Assembly: GCA_045616505.1 (NCBI GenBank)
Contig: JAZLGV010000109.1
Coordinates: forward strand, 1 to 22,907
Reading direction: 5' to 3'
DNA: 22,907 nucleotides
Origin: JAKSUT01 sp045616505
GTDB taxonomy: Bacteria; Cyanobacteriota; Vampirovibrionia; Gastranaerophilales; Gastranaerophilaceae
The position numbers were made by a program, and so were the translations under genes. Below the pieces are notes generated by a model that was not told where the DNA came from, did no database searches, and worked only from the letters and a program-made list of their open reading frames with translations. Of this stretch, positions 14,603 to 21,722 are shown piece after piece; position 1 is the stretch's first letter, and every line of letters begins with the position of its first letter.

Positions 14603-16564
14603 ATGCAATATCGTTTTGAATTAGTTCGTCCATCAGAAAATATGCAAGCGGACACACATTATAACTACATAGCAAGAGAGGGAAAATATGCAAAAGCAGG
14701 GCGAAAGGATGAAGACCTTGTATATAAAACATACGGTAATTTACCGAGTTGGGCGGAAACGCCTGTTGCATTTTGGGAAAAGGCAACAGAAATTTGTAAC
14801 GGAACAACCAAGAGAGCATATTTAGAATTGCGTTTATCTCTGCAAGAAGAATTATCTTTACAAGATAATGTTGCAATAATTGAAGATTTTTTAACACGTA
14901 CCGGCATTAAAGAGAATCACGTTTATTCCTATGCGATACATGATAAAGTGGCTGCATTTGATAAAGAACATCGTAACATACATTGTCATTTGATAATCAA
15001 CGAAAAAATTATAGAAAAAAACCGTCCCTTGAAACCTGAACAATTTTTTAAAAGATACTCAAAAAATAAAGATGGTGAATTAACCGGTGGATATAAAGGA
15101 ACACGGATATTTCAACGTGAAGAATTACGGCATTTAAGAGAAATTTGGCAAAATGTTATTAATGAAAAATTTGCTGAAAAAAATATTAATATGTCAGTTG
15201 ATTGCCGCACTCTTGCCGCCCAAAAAGAAGAATTATTATCACAAGGAAAAATTGAGGATGCAAAACTTTTAGACCGTCAACCTGGTTCACATTTAGGCCC
15301 TGCCTTTTTAAATCCTGCAATACGTTTAAAAATTCTAAATATAATTGATTATATGAAGAAAAATAAAGATTATGAAATCTTAATAAAACCATCAGATAAC
15401 GCTTCATTTATTGACAAAAAAATATATGAGTTTGCAAAAGATTTTCAAATTCGTATGATGGCTAAAAATATTGTCAAAGAAAGACAAGAAGCACTTTTAA
15501 AAATTCAAAGAGAAAATGAACTTAAAGAAATATCCTTTAAGTTGGATGAGCCATTTGTTATTACTGTTAATAATTTAAAGGATGCGTTTAGGAGCAGATT
15601 GATTGACCACACTACCCAATTAAACAATTTGACATTACAGTATCAGGAAACAAATAAAAAAATTATGCCAAGCGAAAGAATCCCCTTTGCAGCAAAGAAT
15701 TTGTTTTGTAACGGGGAATATAAAAAGGCATTGCAAAGATATAAACAATTATCAGACGCTTTAACGACCAAAAAAGACATCATAAATCAAGAGTTATTAA
15801 GTAAATCTACCGATTATGATAAGATTGCCGATTTAAGGAAGGAAACAAATAATATTCAAAAAGAAAAAAATATCGTTGGAAGTAAGTTAGCGTTAATGAA
15901 ACAAAAAATTGAAAATAACAAAACGGCTGTTCAAGATATAGAGCAACGCCTTATGCAGCAAAACGCCGACAATATTCCAAAACGAAATAATTTATATATC
16001 CAACTAAAATTTATTGAAAGAAAAACAAATGAATGTAATACAAAATTACGGGAATTAGATATTTTCTTTCCTGATAAAGAAGGAAAAAAAATTATTTTTG
16101 CAAATAAAATACCACCAGCCGTTATTTTGGATGCAAAATTAAATGGCGAAATTCCTTTAAGAGAATGTAAATTTAAGATTATAGAACAAAAAACAGATAA
16201 TGACGGAACATATATTATATTGCTTAATCAAAATGCTAATCAAAATGCGGTAGAAGCCATTAAATTATATGGAGAAATGATTAAAGGGAAGACGAAAGTT
16301 TATATTATTGATACATCTTGTAATAGAGTTATCCCAACAAATAAAACTGTGCCACTATATAAGATTCATAAAGATATAAATAAAACAATTTCAAGTGAAA
16401 AACATCTTAATTTGCCCACAAATACTATCAAAAATATTCTTAATAATTTAATGGATAAGGCATTAGTTACCAAAACACCAAATATTGAAATAAATTGGAA
16501 TAACAGTGAAATAGAAGGGAAAATTGATGATGCAAAAATTGTTGATAAACAATTATCTTTATAA
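14603..16564 (+). CDS. mobA: MobA/MobL (MOBQ) family relaxase
   Basis: 653 residues from the ATG at 14603. The N-terminal relaxase domain (1-230) has Tyr candidates in THYNYIAREGKY (20, 22, 29) and the metal-binding three-histidine motif HRNIHCHLI (His 123, 127, 129). Relaxases nick oriT and lead the single strand through the T4SS. The C-terminal two thirds is a Lys-rich coiled-coil region (about 300-490) followed by an alpha/beta segment (about 490-590). I see no primase or helicase motifs. A GTG at 14576 would add nine residues encoded by the hairpin, but GGAAG (14590-14594) is correctly spaced for the ATG at 14603, and MQYRFELVRP is a family-like start. It lacks the RKPSQ tag of the downstream genes. 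Confidence 0.93.
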   Translation: MQYRFELVRPSENMQADTHYNYIAREGKYAKAGRKDEDLVYKTYGNLPSWAETPVAFWEKATEICNGTTKRAYLELRLSLQEELSLQDNVAIIEDFLTRTGIKENHVYSYAIHDKVAAFDKEHRNIHCHLIINEKIIEKNRPLKPEQFFKRYSKNKDGELTGGYKGTRIFQREELRHLREIWQNVINEKFAEKNINMSVDCRTLAAQKEELLSQGKIEDAKLLDRQPGSHLGPAFLNPAIRLKILNIIDYMKKNKDYEILIKPSDNASFIDKKIYEFAKDFQIRMMAKNIVKERQEALLKIQRENELKEISFKLDEPFVITVNNLKDAFRSRLIDHTTQLNNLTLQYQETNKKIMPSERIPFAAKNLFCNGEYKKALQRYKQLSDALTTKKDIINQELLSKSTDYDKIADLRKETNNIQKEKNIVGSKLALMKQKIENNKTAVQDIEQRLMQQNADNIPKRNNLYIQLKFIERKTNECNTKLRELDIFFPDKEGKKIIFANKIPPAVILDAKLNGEIPLRECKFKIIEQKTDNDGTYIILLNQNANQNAVEAIKLYGEMIKGKTKVYIIDTSCNRVIPTNKTVPLYKIHKDINKTISSEKHLNLPTNTIKNILNNLMDKALVTKTPNIEINWNNSEIEGKIDDAKIVDKQLSL

Positions 16565-16618
16565 CAAAAGCGATAAAATTAATTTTCTCCAATGGAAAAG
16601 AGGTGAAATAAGGCAAAA

Positions 16619-16670
16619 TTGGCAAATTTTACAATAAAATGCTTATGAAATGCTTTTTAAATGCTATAAA
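16619..16670 (+). promoter_or_regulatory. Three AAATGCT repeats at 11-bp spacing before the cargo array
   Basis: AAATGCT occurs at 16637, 16648 and 16659, exactly one helical turn apart. TTGGCA (16619-16624) and TTATGA (16643-16648) could form a weak promoter, and TATAAA lies at 16665-16670. Phased short direct repeats at this position look like an operator bound cooperatively on one DNA face. The ribosome site AAGGAG follows at 16687-16692. Confidence 0.45.
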
Positions 16671-16699
16671 ATTTTTAAATTTTAAAAAGGAGAATGGCC

Positions 16700-17479
16700 A
16701 TGGCTAAAGAAGAAGTCAAAACCGAAGAAACTGCTAAAAAAGCAGGACAAATTATGTGGGAAAACGGGGATATTTTCGTTAAAGGTACGGAAAAACCGTT
16801 TATTGCAAAAGTGGCATGGTACAAAATTTTTGCAAAAAAGCCGTTGGAAGAACAAGATTTAAAAACAAGACCAACGGAAAAGCAAACAATTTTGGCAAAA
16901 TCTATTGGGTTACGGTTTAATCCGGCAAAAGTATGCAAACGTCAGTTGGAATATGCTTTATATAGCCGGCTTAAACAACCTATGACAAAAGCCGATAAGG
17001 AATATATGGACAAAGAAGGGCTTAACTATACCGACAAAACCACTCATGTTCAGGCATTTCAAGCGAAAAGGAAACATCAATGGGAGAAAGCCGAAGCAAC
17101 AATGAGCCAAAATCCGGCAAGCAAAGCCAGTAAGGATTGGGCTGATGTTTTAGGTATTGAATATCCCGAAAATGTTACCCAACTTGATTTGAGCAAAAAA
17201 ATAAATGAGGTTATGAAAGAACCCGTAACCAAAGAAATTGCCGAAGAAGCCCAAAAATTAGGGATTAAAGTATCTGATGGTGATAAAAATTACCGTATTA
17301 AACTTGCTATTGCAAAAAAAGATAATGGAATCACAATGGCAAAAGAAATTGAAAAAACTCCGGAACTTAAAAAAGAAAAGACCGTTACAAAAGTTAATAC
17401 AAAAAAACGTTCTGCCAAACAGATGCCTGCAAAGGAACAAAGCAAAGACAAACAAAAACAACGTCCTGCACGGCAATAA
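16700..17479 (+). CDS. Basic tandem-repeat protein with C-terminal tag-like tail
   Basis: 259 residues from the ATG at 16700 (AAGGAG 7 nt upstream; the ATG at 16694 is too close to it). Four diverged repeats of about 36-45 residues begin RPTEKQTILAKSIGLRF, QPMTKADKEYMDKEGLNY, NPASKASKDWADVLGIEY and EPVTKEIAEEAQKLGIKV: each is P-x-[ST]-K, a helix, then G-[LI] and a short loop. The pattern resembles small helical nucleic-acid-binding repeats (SAP/HeH-like), but I do not recognise a named family. The last 60 residues are Lys-rich and disordered and contain RSAKQMPAK, a degenerate form of the RKPSQMPAK tag found on the next genes. It is probably a DNA-binding or transferred protein. Confidence 0.8.
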   Translation: MAKEEVKTEETAKKAGQIMWENGDIFVKGTEKPFIAKVAWYKIFAKKPLEEQDLKTRPTEKQTILAKSIGLRFNPAKVCKRQLEYALYSRLKQPMTKADKEYMDKEGLNYTDKTTHVQAFQAKRKHQWEKAEATMSQNPASKASKDWADVLGIEYPENVTQLDLSKKINEVMKEPVTKEIAEEAQKLGIKVSDGDKNYRIKLAIAKKDNGITMAKEIEKTPELKKEKTVTKVNTKKRSAKQMPAKEQSKDKQKQRPARQ

Positions 17480-17487
17480 CAAAAGAT

Positions 17488-17591
17488 AATAGCCGTAATG
17501 GTTATTATAATTATTACGGCTATTACAAATGTTATAAAAATAATAAAAATAATTGTTATTACATTTATTATAAATGTAATAGAAAGAAGGG
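17488..17591 (+). repeat. Cargo leader 1: two palindromes and ribosome site
   Basis: Hairpin A: AATAGCCGTAAT (17488-17499) with ATTACGGCTATT (17513-17524). Hairpin B: ATTACATTTAT-T-ATAAATGTAAT (17558-17580), perfect. Then AGAAAGAAGGG before the ATG at 17596. It is a diverged version of the leaders before 18545 and 19082. The leader between genes is 116 bp with no coding content. Confidence 0.85.
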
Positions 17592-17595
17592 AATA

Positions 17596-18450
17596 ATGGT
17601 TAATAATGCACTTGTTAGATTTTGTTATAGTTCTGATAATTCTTATATAGAAGAACCAAATAGGTCAAAAACGGCTTGGTCCTATTTAAAATCAGATATA
17701 CAAAAATATAATAATAACATAACGACCCCTAGTTTTCTTGCTGCTACATACGAGAATTGGGGACTTAAAGATTTTGATGGCGAACCAATACCAATCCAAA
17801 AAGAAATGGAGGAACGGTGGCAGTTAAAAGATAAAATTATAGAACGCATAAATCAACTTGAATCAGACCTTTTTGTGGGAATTAAATGGTCATTTAATGA
17901 CCAAAATAAAATAGTTTTGGATAAAAATACTGTTGATTTTTTAGATAAATTAGAAAAAGAATCTAATGGATTAGGTAAATTAGAAACATTAAATAGGATA
18001 CAGGAAGCTATAGATGATTGTAATAACAATGATGGTCAATATCAAATATTAGATCCTCGTTTAGAAGATGAAATGGAAGATTTTCATAAAGGAGATTTAA
18101 ACGAAATATTTGAAGGAATGGATCATTATGGAAACGAGCTTTGCCTAAGCCCCCTACCTAAAATTGTTATAGAAAAAGATGAAAATGGTGTATATAAAAT
18201 GCCAGGTTGGGTAGTAGCAATTCATGCGGCATTAAAAACAAAATATCAAGATACATTAAACGTGCTTAAATACTTTAATGTTGTTGATAAGCAAAATGTG
18301 ATGAATTTTAAAGAACAACGAAGAAGTAAATTTATAAAATGGGAATCAGACATTTTGGACCACCGACCAATAAATACAAAAGCACGAAAACCATCACAAA
18401 TGCCGGTTAAAACTATTGTTACTGGTAAAACTAACGAACTTACTCGTTAA
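17596..18450 (+). CDS. Unrecognised cargo protein with C-terminal tag (284 aa)
   Basis: 284 residues, soluble and acidic through most of its length, with no signal peptide or membrane helix. Segments such as AWSYLKSDIQKYNNNITTPS, ILDPRLEDEMEDFHKGDLNE and MPGWVVAIHAALKTKYQDTL suggest a folded alpha/beta protein, but I recognise no family. The final 25 residues switch to a basic, disordered tail with NTKARKPSQMPVK and TGKTNELTR, shared with the next protein. The core RKPSQMP begins 21 residues from the end. The start at 17596 has AGAAGGG at good spacing. The last 31 bp of the gene belong to a 116-bp exact repeat. Probably a protein delivered by the neighbouring T4SS (inference). Confidence 0.85.
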   Translation: MVNNALVRFCYSSDNSYIEEPNRSKTAWSYLKSDIQKYNNNITTPSFLAATYENWGLKDFDGEPIPIQKEMEERWQLKDKIIERINQLESDLFVGIKWSFNDQNKIVLDKNTVDFLDKLEKESNGLGKLETLNRIQEAIDDCNNNDGQYQILDPRLEDEMEDFHKGDLNEIFEGMDHYGNELCLSPLPKIVIEKDENGVYKMPGWVVAIHAALKTKYQDTLNVLKYFNVVDKQNVMNFKEQRRSKFIKWESDILDHRPINTKARKPSQMPVKTIVTGKTNELTR

Positions 18451-18535
18451 AGATAACAGCCGTAATAGTTATTACATCTGTTACGGCTATTATAATCATT
18501 ACAAACATTACATTTATTATAAATGTAATAGAAAG
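18420..18535 (+). repeat. 116-bp exact direct repeat, copy 1 (gene tail plus leader)
   Basis: It covers the last codons of the preceding gene (TGKTNELTR and stop), hairpin A (AGCCGTAA 18458-18465 with TTACGGCT 18481-18488), hairpin B (ATTACATTTAT-T-ATAAATGTAAT, 18507-18529) and the start of the ribosome site. It is identical base for base to 18958-19073, 538 bp downstream. Confidence 0.95.
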
Positions 18536-18544
18536 AAGGAAAAA

Positions 18545-18988
18545 ATGAAAAATTTGATGGAAAATTTAAAAAAATTCGCTGTTGACGAAATTAAGAATGA
18601 TATTAAAATGTACGCTTGCGGAGAACAAAGCACCATATTGGAGACAGTATACGAAAATAATCTAATGCTATATGACAAGTTACTTGTTCAATACCATTGG
18701 TACGATAAAGCGTTTAATGACATTGGTCACAATTCTTATGAGCCGTTGACGGATGCAGAAGATAAGCAAATTGATAGATATGCACAGCAAACTGCAGAAG
18801 AAGTTAAATTTTTAATTGATAACTATTTTAAAAATTGGTACAAAGAAGGAAAAAATAATATAAATGTAAGAGAGCAAAACAATAAAGCAATTTCTGAAGC
18901 AAAACAATTAAATACCAAAACCCGTAAGCCATCACAAATGCCGGATAAAACTGTTACTACTGGTAAAACTAACGAACTTACTCGTTAA
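18545..18988 (+). CDS. Unrecognised small cargo protein with C-terminal tag (147 aa)
   Basis: 147 residues from the ATG at 18545 (AGAAGGA upstream). The frame is open to 18416, but that part lies in the 116-bp repeat and is not credible as protein. The body is mostly helical and acidic (MENLKKFAVDEIKNDIKMYA, TDAEDKQIDRYAQQTAEEVK), about 115 residues with no recognised family. The tail NTKTRKPSQMPDK...TGKTNELTR is almost identical to that of the preceding gene. The gene with its leader lies between the two 116-bp repeats, so homologous recombination could delete or multiply it as a unit. Confidence 0.85.
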   Translation: MKNLMENLKKFAVDEIKNDIKMYACGEQSTILETVYENNLMLYDKLLVQYHWYDKAFNDIGHNSYEPLTDAEDKQIDRYAQQTAEEVKFLIDNYFKNWYKEGKNNINVREQNNKAISEAKQLNTKTRKPSQMPDKTVTTGKTNELTR

Positions 18989-19073
18989 AGATAACAGCCG
19001 TAATAGTTATTACATCTGTTACGGCTATTATAATCATTACAAACATTACATTTATTATAAATGTAATAGAAAG
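18958..19073 (+). repeat. 116-bp exact direct repeat, copy 2 (gene tail plus leader)
   Basis: Identical to 18420-18535, including the tail codons TGKTNELTR, the stop, both palindromes (hairpin B at 19045-19067) and ATAGAAAG. After the repeat the sequences diverge at once (GGAACAAGT-ATG here, AAGGAAAAA-ATG in copy 1), so the copy boundary is the ribosome site. Confidence 0.95.
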
Positions 19074-19081
19074 GAACAAGT

Positions 19082-19999
19082 ATGGAAAGACAACAATTTC
19101 AAAGTGCAGAGCAAATGTTTGAAAAAATAATCTCTAATGTTGATTTGTATAACATAAAAACTGGAGAATATGTTTTTCATTATAATGATAAAGATGCTAT
19201 TTGTTATTATACGCTTACGGCAGAAGAAGCAAGAAAAATTGCAAAACAAGCCGCAGAACATTCTGAATATTGGGCTGGTTATTTAGGCCCTGGCGGTTGG
19301 ATAATTGATGAACCGAAAGACAGTATTGCGTGGTGCAAAGACCGTTTTAAAGATGATGGATGGGTAAAAGCAGATAAAACATTCCTGAACAACGTTATTG
19401 AATATGGAAAATCAGAATTAAAAGAAAACGAATTTATGAATGAAAACATAAAAATTATTGAATTATGTACTGGCATGGAGAATAATATCCAATGGGCTTT
19501 ATTGAAGCGTGATACCCAATTATCCCCTTATATTGCAGTATGGAACTATAAAAAAGACGGGAAAGATTGCAGTTGGGGGCAAGGACATTATTTTAATGAA
19601 TTTAAAGATGCGTACATACATTTTGCGAACAAAACGGAGAATATTCATGACCCTTATGTTGTGATAAAAAGAAATTCAAATTTTGACCAGTATGGAGATT
19701 ATGTAAAAACGCTTCGGTATCCCCAAAAAGAAGCAACTTATTTTATAAGTTATACAAATAAAATTGAAGATGCTCTTATAATGACAGAATCACAAATGTT
19801 GTGTCATATTTCAAAAAGGTACAAACCTAATTTTGAGATAGAGCGTAAAAGAAACTGTTTCCAAGATATTGAATTAAAAACAGTTTTGGGGGAATTGAAT
19901 AAACTAAATAAAATTCAAGAAAATACCAAAACCCGTAAGCCATCACAAATACCGGCTAAAAACGAAATGATAAATAAATCAAAAGAACATATCCGGTAA
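19082..19999 (+). CDS. Unrecognised cargo protein with C-terminal tag (305 aa)
   Basis: 305 residues, soluble, rich in aromatic residues. An N-terminal segment (TGEYVFHYNDKDAICYYTLT) and a Trp/Gly-rich patch (SEYWAGYLGPGGWIIDEPKD) are followed by a second domain (IQWALLKRDTQLSPYIAVWN, DGKDCSWGQGHYFNEFKDAY). The second resembles the beta-rich pattern of small plasmid-borne domains but not one I can name. The tail NTKTRKPSQIPAK matches the other cargo proteins, and 30 bases of its coding sequence (19921-19950) are identical to the tag of the preceding gene. The ribosome site is GAAAGGAA directly after the repeated leader. Confidence 0.85.
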   Translation: MERQQFQSAEQMFEKIISNVDLYNIKTGEYVFHYNDKDAICYYTLTAEEARKIAKQAAEHSEYWAGYLGPGGWIIDEPKDSIAWCKDRFKDDGWVKADKTFLNNVIEYGKSELKENEFMNENIKIIELCTGMENNIQWALLKRDTQLSPYIAVWNYKKDGKDCSWGQGHYFNEFKDAYIHFANKTENIHDPYVVIKRNSNFDQYGDYVKTLRYPQKEATYFISYTNKIEDALIMTESQMLCHISKRYKPNFEIERKRNCFQDIELKTVLGELNKLNKIQENTKTRKPSQIPAKNEMINKSKEHIR

Positions 20000-20014
20000 A
20001 TTATTACATTAATT

Positions 20015-20060
20015 ACAGTTATTACAAATGTAATAACTGTTACAAACATAATAGAGAGGA
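20015..20060 (+). repeat. Cargo leader 4: palindrome before the 41-aa gene
   Basis: ACAGTTATTACA (20015-20026) and TGTAATAACTGT (20029-20040) form a perfect 12-bp stem with an AA loop, followed by ATAATAGAGAGGA. The stem shares TTACAGTTRTTA with the palindrome before virB4 and the ATAGARAG ribosome region with the other cargo leaders. It lacks the AGCCGTAA hairpin. Confidence 0.8.
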
Positions 20061-20067
20061 AAATAAA

Positions 20068-20193
20068 ATGAAAGAAAAAGAAATAAGTATTACAAAAATT
20101 GAAGGCGAAAATACGCCTTATATTCCTGAAGGAATATCCGAAGATGTTTTAACAGAAGAAGAAAAAACCGAACTTCTTCAAACATCAGATTGA
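20068..20193 (+). CDS. 41-residue acidic protein upstream of the ArdC-like gene
   Basis: An ATG at 20068 follows GAGAGGA at good spacing. It encodes 41 residues beginning MKEKEISITKIEGENTPYIP and ending EKTELLQTSD, with a strongly acidic second half. The stop is 9 bp before the next ATG and the TGAGAGG there doubles as its ribosome site, so the two are translationally coupled. It has no RKPSQ tag. A small acidic protein encoded just before a probable secreted DNA-binding protein recalls secretion chaperones such as VirE1, or an inhibitor of the neighbouring metallopeptidase. Both are inferences from position and charge. Confidence 0.65.
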   Translation: MKEKEISITKIEGENTPYIPEGISEDVLTEEEKTELLQTSD

Positions 20194-20202
20194 GAGGCAA
20201 AA

Positions 20203-21516
20203 ATGACAAAAGTGTCACCTAGTATTGAAAAGGCAAGAAAAGAAATTGTCCAAACTGTTATTGATGACATCCAAAATGGAAACCCATTATTTTGGAATAA
20301 TAAAATGATTTGTTGCAGTCCCAATATTAATGCACTTACGAATAAACCATATAGGGGTGTAAATCGTATTTATTTGTTTATATCTATGCTTAAACATTAT
20401 AAAAAAACCGGAGAAATCCGGACAGATAACAGATGGATGACTTTTAAGCAACTGACAAAAAAAGGTTATCATTTAAAAAAGGGGGCAAAAGGAACATTAA
20501 TAGAATATTATGACACTAAAAAAATAGACATTCACGAATATCTTCAATTTTTAAAAGATAACTATGCAACAAAAGAAAAAATTAAAGCCGTTGAAGATTT
20601 AATTAAAAATGGCTATACAACAATTTCTATGCCATTTACAAAAGGTTATGTTGTCTTTAATGGCGAAGATATTGAAGGATTGCCACAATTAGAAAAAATT
20701 AATAAATCATTATCTGAAAAAATAAATGATATGGAAACAATGATAAAAAATAGCGAAGCAAAGATTAGCCATATAATACCATTTCAGGGGTTTATAAATA
20801 ATTATCAACCGGCTTCTGACACAATAACATTAGGCGTGCCGGAACGTTTTAAGGATAATATAAGTTATTATGCAACAGCAGCACACGAAATTGCCCATAG
20901 TACAGGCCACCAAAAAAGATTGGCTCGTGATGGAATCTGTAATTTTACCGGTTTTGGAAGTGAGGGATATGCAAAAGAAGAATTAAGGGCGGAAATAACT
21001 AGTATGTTTATTGGCCAAGAATATGGATTTGAAATTGACCAAGAACATATTAATAATCATAAGGCCTATTTACAGTCATGGATAAAAGTATTAAAAAATA
21101 ATCCGGATGAATTATGGAAGGCGGCTAATGATGCGGAAAAAGCGGTAGAATATATTCAAACACACATGATTAACCGTTCAAAAGAATTGGAACAATTTAT
21201 TCAAATTCTACCTATCTTAAATTTATATGCCAATACCCCCAATAATACTTTAAGAGAAAAAATAGATACTTTTATTGCGACTATACCAAATTGTATTATA
21301 AAAACAAATAACTTTGGAAATTATGAAGAAATAATCATTAACAATAAATCTTTTAAAGCGAATGATAAAGGCCTTTTTTCCTATAATTTTACCGAAATAA
21401 AACCACTAAAAGAAGAAATAAAAGATAAAACAATGTTAAACTACAAAATACGAAAACCTTCACAAATACCGGCTAAAAGCGAAACAAAGAATCAAAAGCA
21501 ATTATTACACTTATAA
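20203..21516 (+). CDS. ardC: ArdC-like antirestriction protein: ssDNA-binding domain plus zincin peptidase, tagged
   Basis: 437 residues. The N-terminal domain (about 8-155) has the ArdC ssDNA-binding pattern (NGNPLFWNNK, PYRGVNRIYLF, RWMTFKQLTKKGYHLKKGAKG). The metallopeptidase domain (about 190-330) has AAHEIAHSTGH (His 228, Glu 229, His 232, with a following His 236) and downstream YAKEELRAEITSMF with the likely third ligand. ArdC of IncW plasmids protects incoming DNA and is known to travel into the recipient with the transferred strand. Unlike plain ArdC it has an extra domain (about 335-410) and the basic tail RKPSQIPAK starting 21 residues from the end, as in its neighbours. That gives a functional clue that the tag marks transferred proteins. 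Confidence 0.92.
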   Translation: MTKVSPSIEKARKEIVQTVIDDIQNGNPLFWNNKMICCSPNINALTNKPYRGVNRIYLFISMLKHYKKTGEIRTDNRWMTFKQLTKKGYHLKKGAKGTLIEYYDTKKIDIHEYLQFLKDNYATKEKIKAVEDLIKNGYTTISMPFTKGYVVFNGEDIEGLPQLEKINKSLSEKINDMETMIKNSEAKISHIIPFQGFINNYQPASDTITLGVPERFKDNISYYATAAHEIAHSTGHQKRLARDGICNFTGFGSEGYAKEELRAEITSMFIGQEYGFEIDQEHINNHKAYLQSWIKVLKNNPDELWKAANDAEKAVEYIQTHMINRSKELEQFIQILPILNLYANTPNNTLREKIDTFIATIPNCIIKTNNFGNYEEIIINNKSFKANDKGLFSYNFTEIKPLKEEIKDKTMLNYKIRKPSQIPAKSETKNQKQLLHL

Positions 21517-21520
21517 TAAA

Positions 21521-21545
21521 CATAACAAATGTAATAAATGTTATG
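21521..21545 (+). repeat. Leader-like palindrome after the last cargo gene
   Basis: CATAACA (21521-21527) pairs with TGTTATG (21539-21545) around AATGTAATAAA, similar in composition to the cargo leaders, but no gene follows. It may be the relic of a leader whose gene was lost. Confidence 0.4.
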
Positions 21546-21580
21546 GTTGTAATAATTCAAACAACAACCAACAAAAATGC

Positions 21581-21609
21581 AAAAACCGTTGCATTTTGCA
21601 ACGGTTTTT
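21581..21609. terminator. Bidirectional rho-independent terminator
   Basis: AAAAACCGTTGCA (21581-21593), loop TTT, TGCAACGGTTTTT (21597-21609). The stem carries A and T runs on both flanks, so it can end the cargo transcript on the plus strand and the predicted small RNA or DUF3825 transcript on the minus strand. Confidence 0.9.
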
Positions 21610-21680
21610 GTCATAATTAAATCTAAGTTTTCCTATGTAAGTTAGCTTTTGTGTTTTTCTTTTTTATCGCTCTTGCGATT
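21581..21680 (-). ncRNA. Predicted small RNA, about 100 nt
   Basis: A perfect consensus promoter at 21715-21687 fires toward decreasing coordinates and would start near 21680. The RNA begins with a small hairpin (ATCGC-AAGA-GCGAT, about 21678-21665), continues with about 55 nt of A-rich unstructured sequence and ends in the strong terminator. There is no ribosome site or convincing reading frame. The promoter lies after the DUF3825 stop codon, so it does not serve that gene. It could be a trans-acting regulator or a plasmid control RNA. Target unknown. Confidence 0.55.
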
Positions 21681-21686
21681 TGTTAT

Positions 21687-21715
21687 ATTATAAAACTAAA
21701 TTAATAACTTGTCAA
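21687..21715 (-). promoter_or_regulatory. Consensus sigma70 promoter for the predicted small RNA
   Basis: On the minus strand, TTGACA (21715-21710), 17-bp spacer, TATAAT (21692-21687): perfect at both boxes and optimal spacing. It starts 7 bp after the end of the DUF3825 gene. Confidence 0.75.
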
Positions 21716-21722
21716 TAACTTT

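Noticed and set aside
18416..18544. Longer start for the 147-residue cargo protein
   Set aside because: The extra codons translate the 116-bp repeat and its palindromes (Tyr/Asn/Cys-rich nonsense). The ATG at 18545 has a ribosome site.
17488..20060. Repeats between genes as a CRISPR array or integron attC sites
   Set aside because: The repeats are separated by whole genes, not short spacers. They contain ribosome sites, vary in length and include coding sequence of the preceding gene. No cas gene, integrase or attC core pair is visible.
20203..21516. ArdC-like protein as a plain toxin or phage peptidase
   Set aside because: The N-terminal domain has the ArdC ssDNA-binding pattern and the gene sits in a conjugation region. 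A toxic role cannot be excluded but is not needed.
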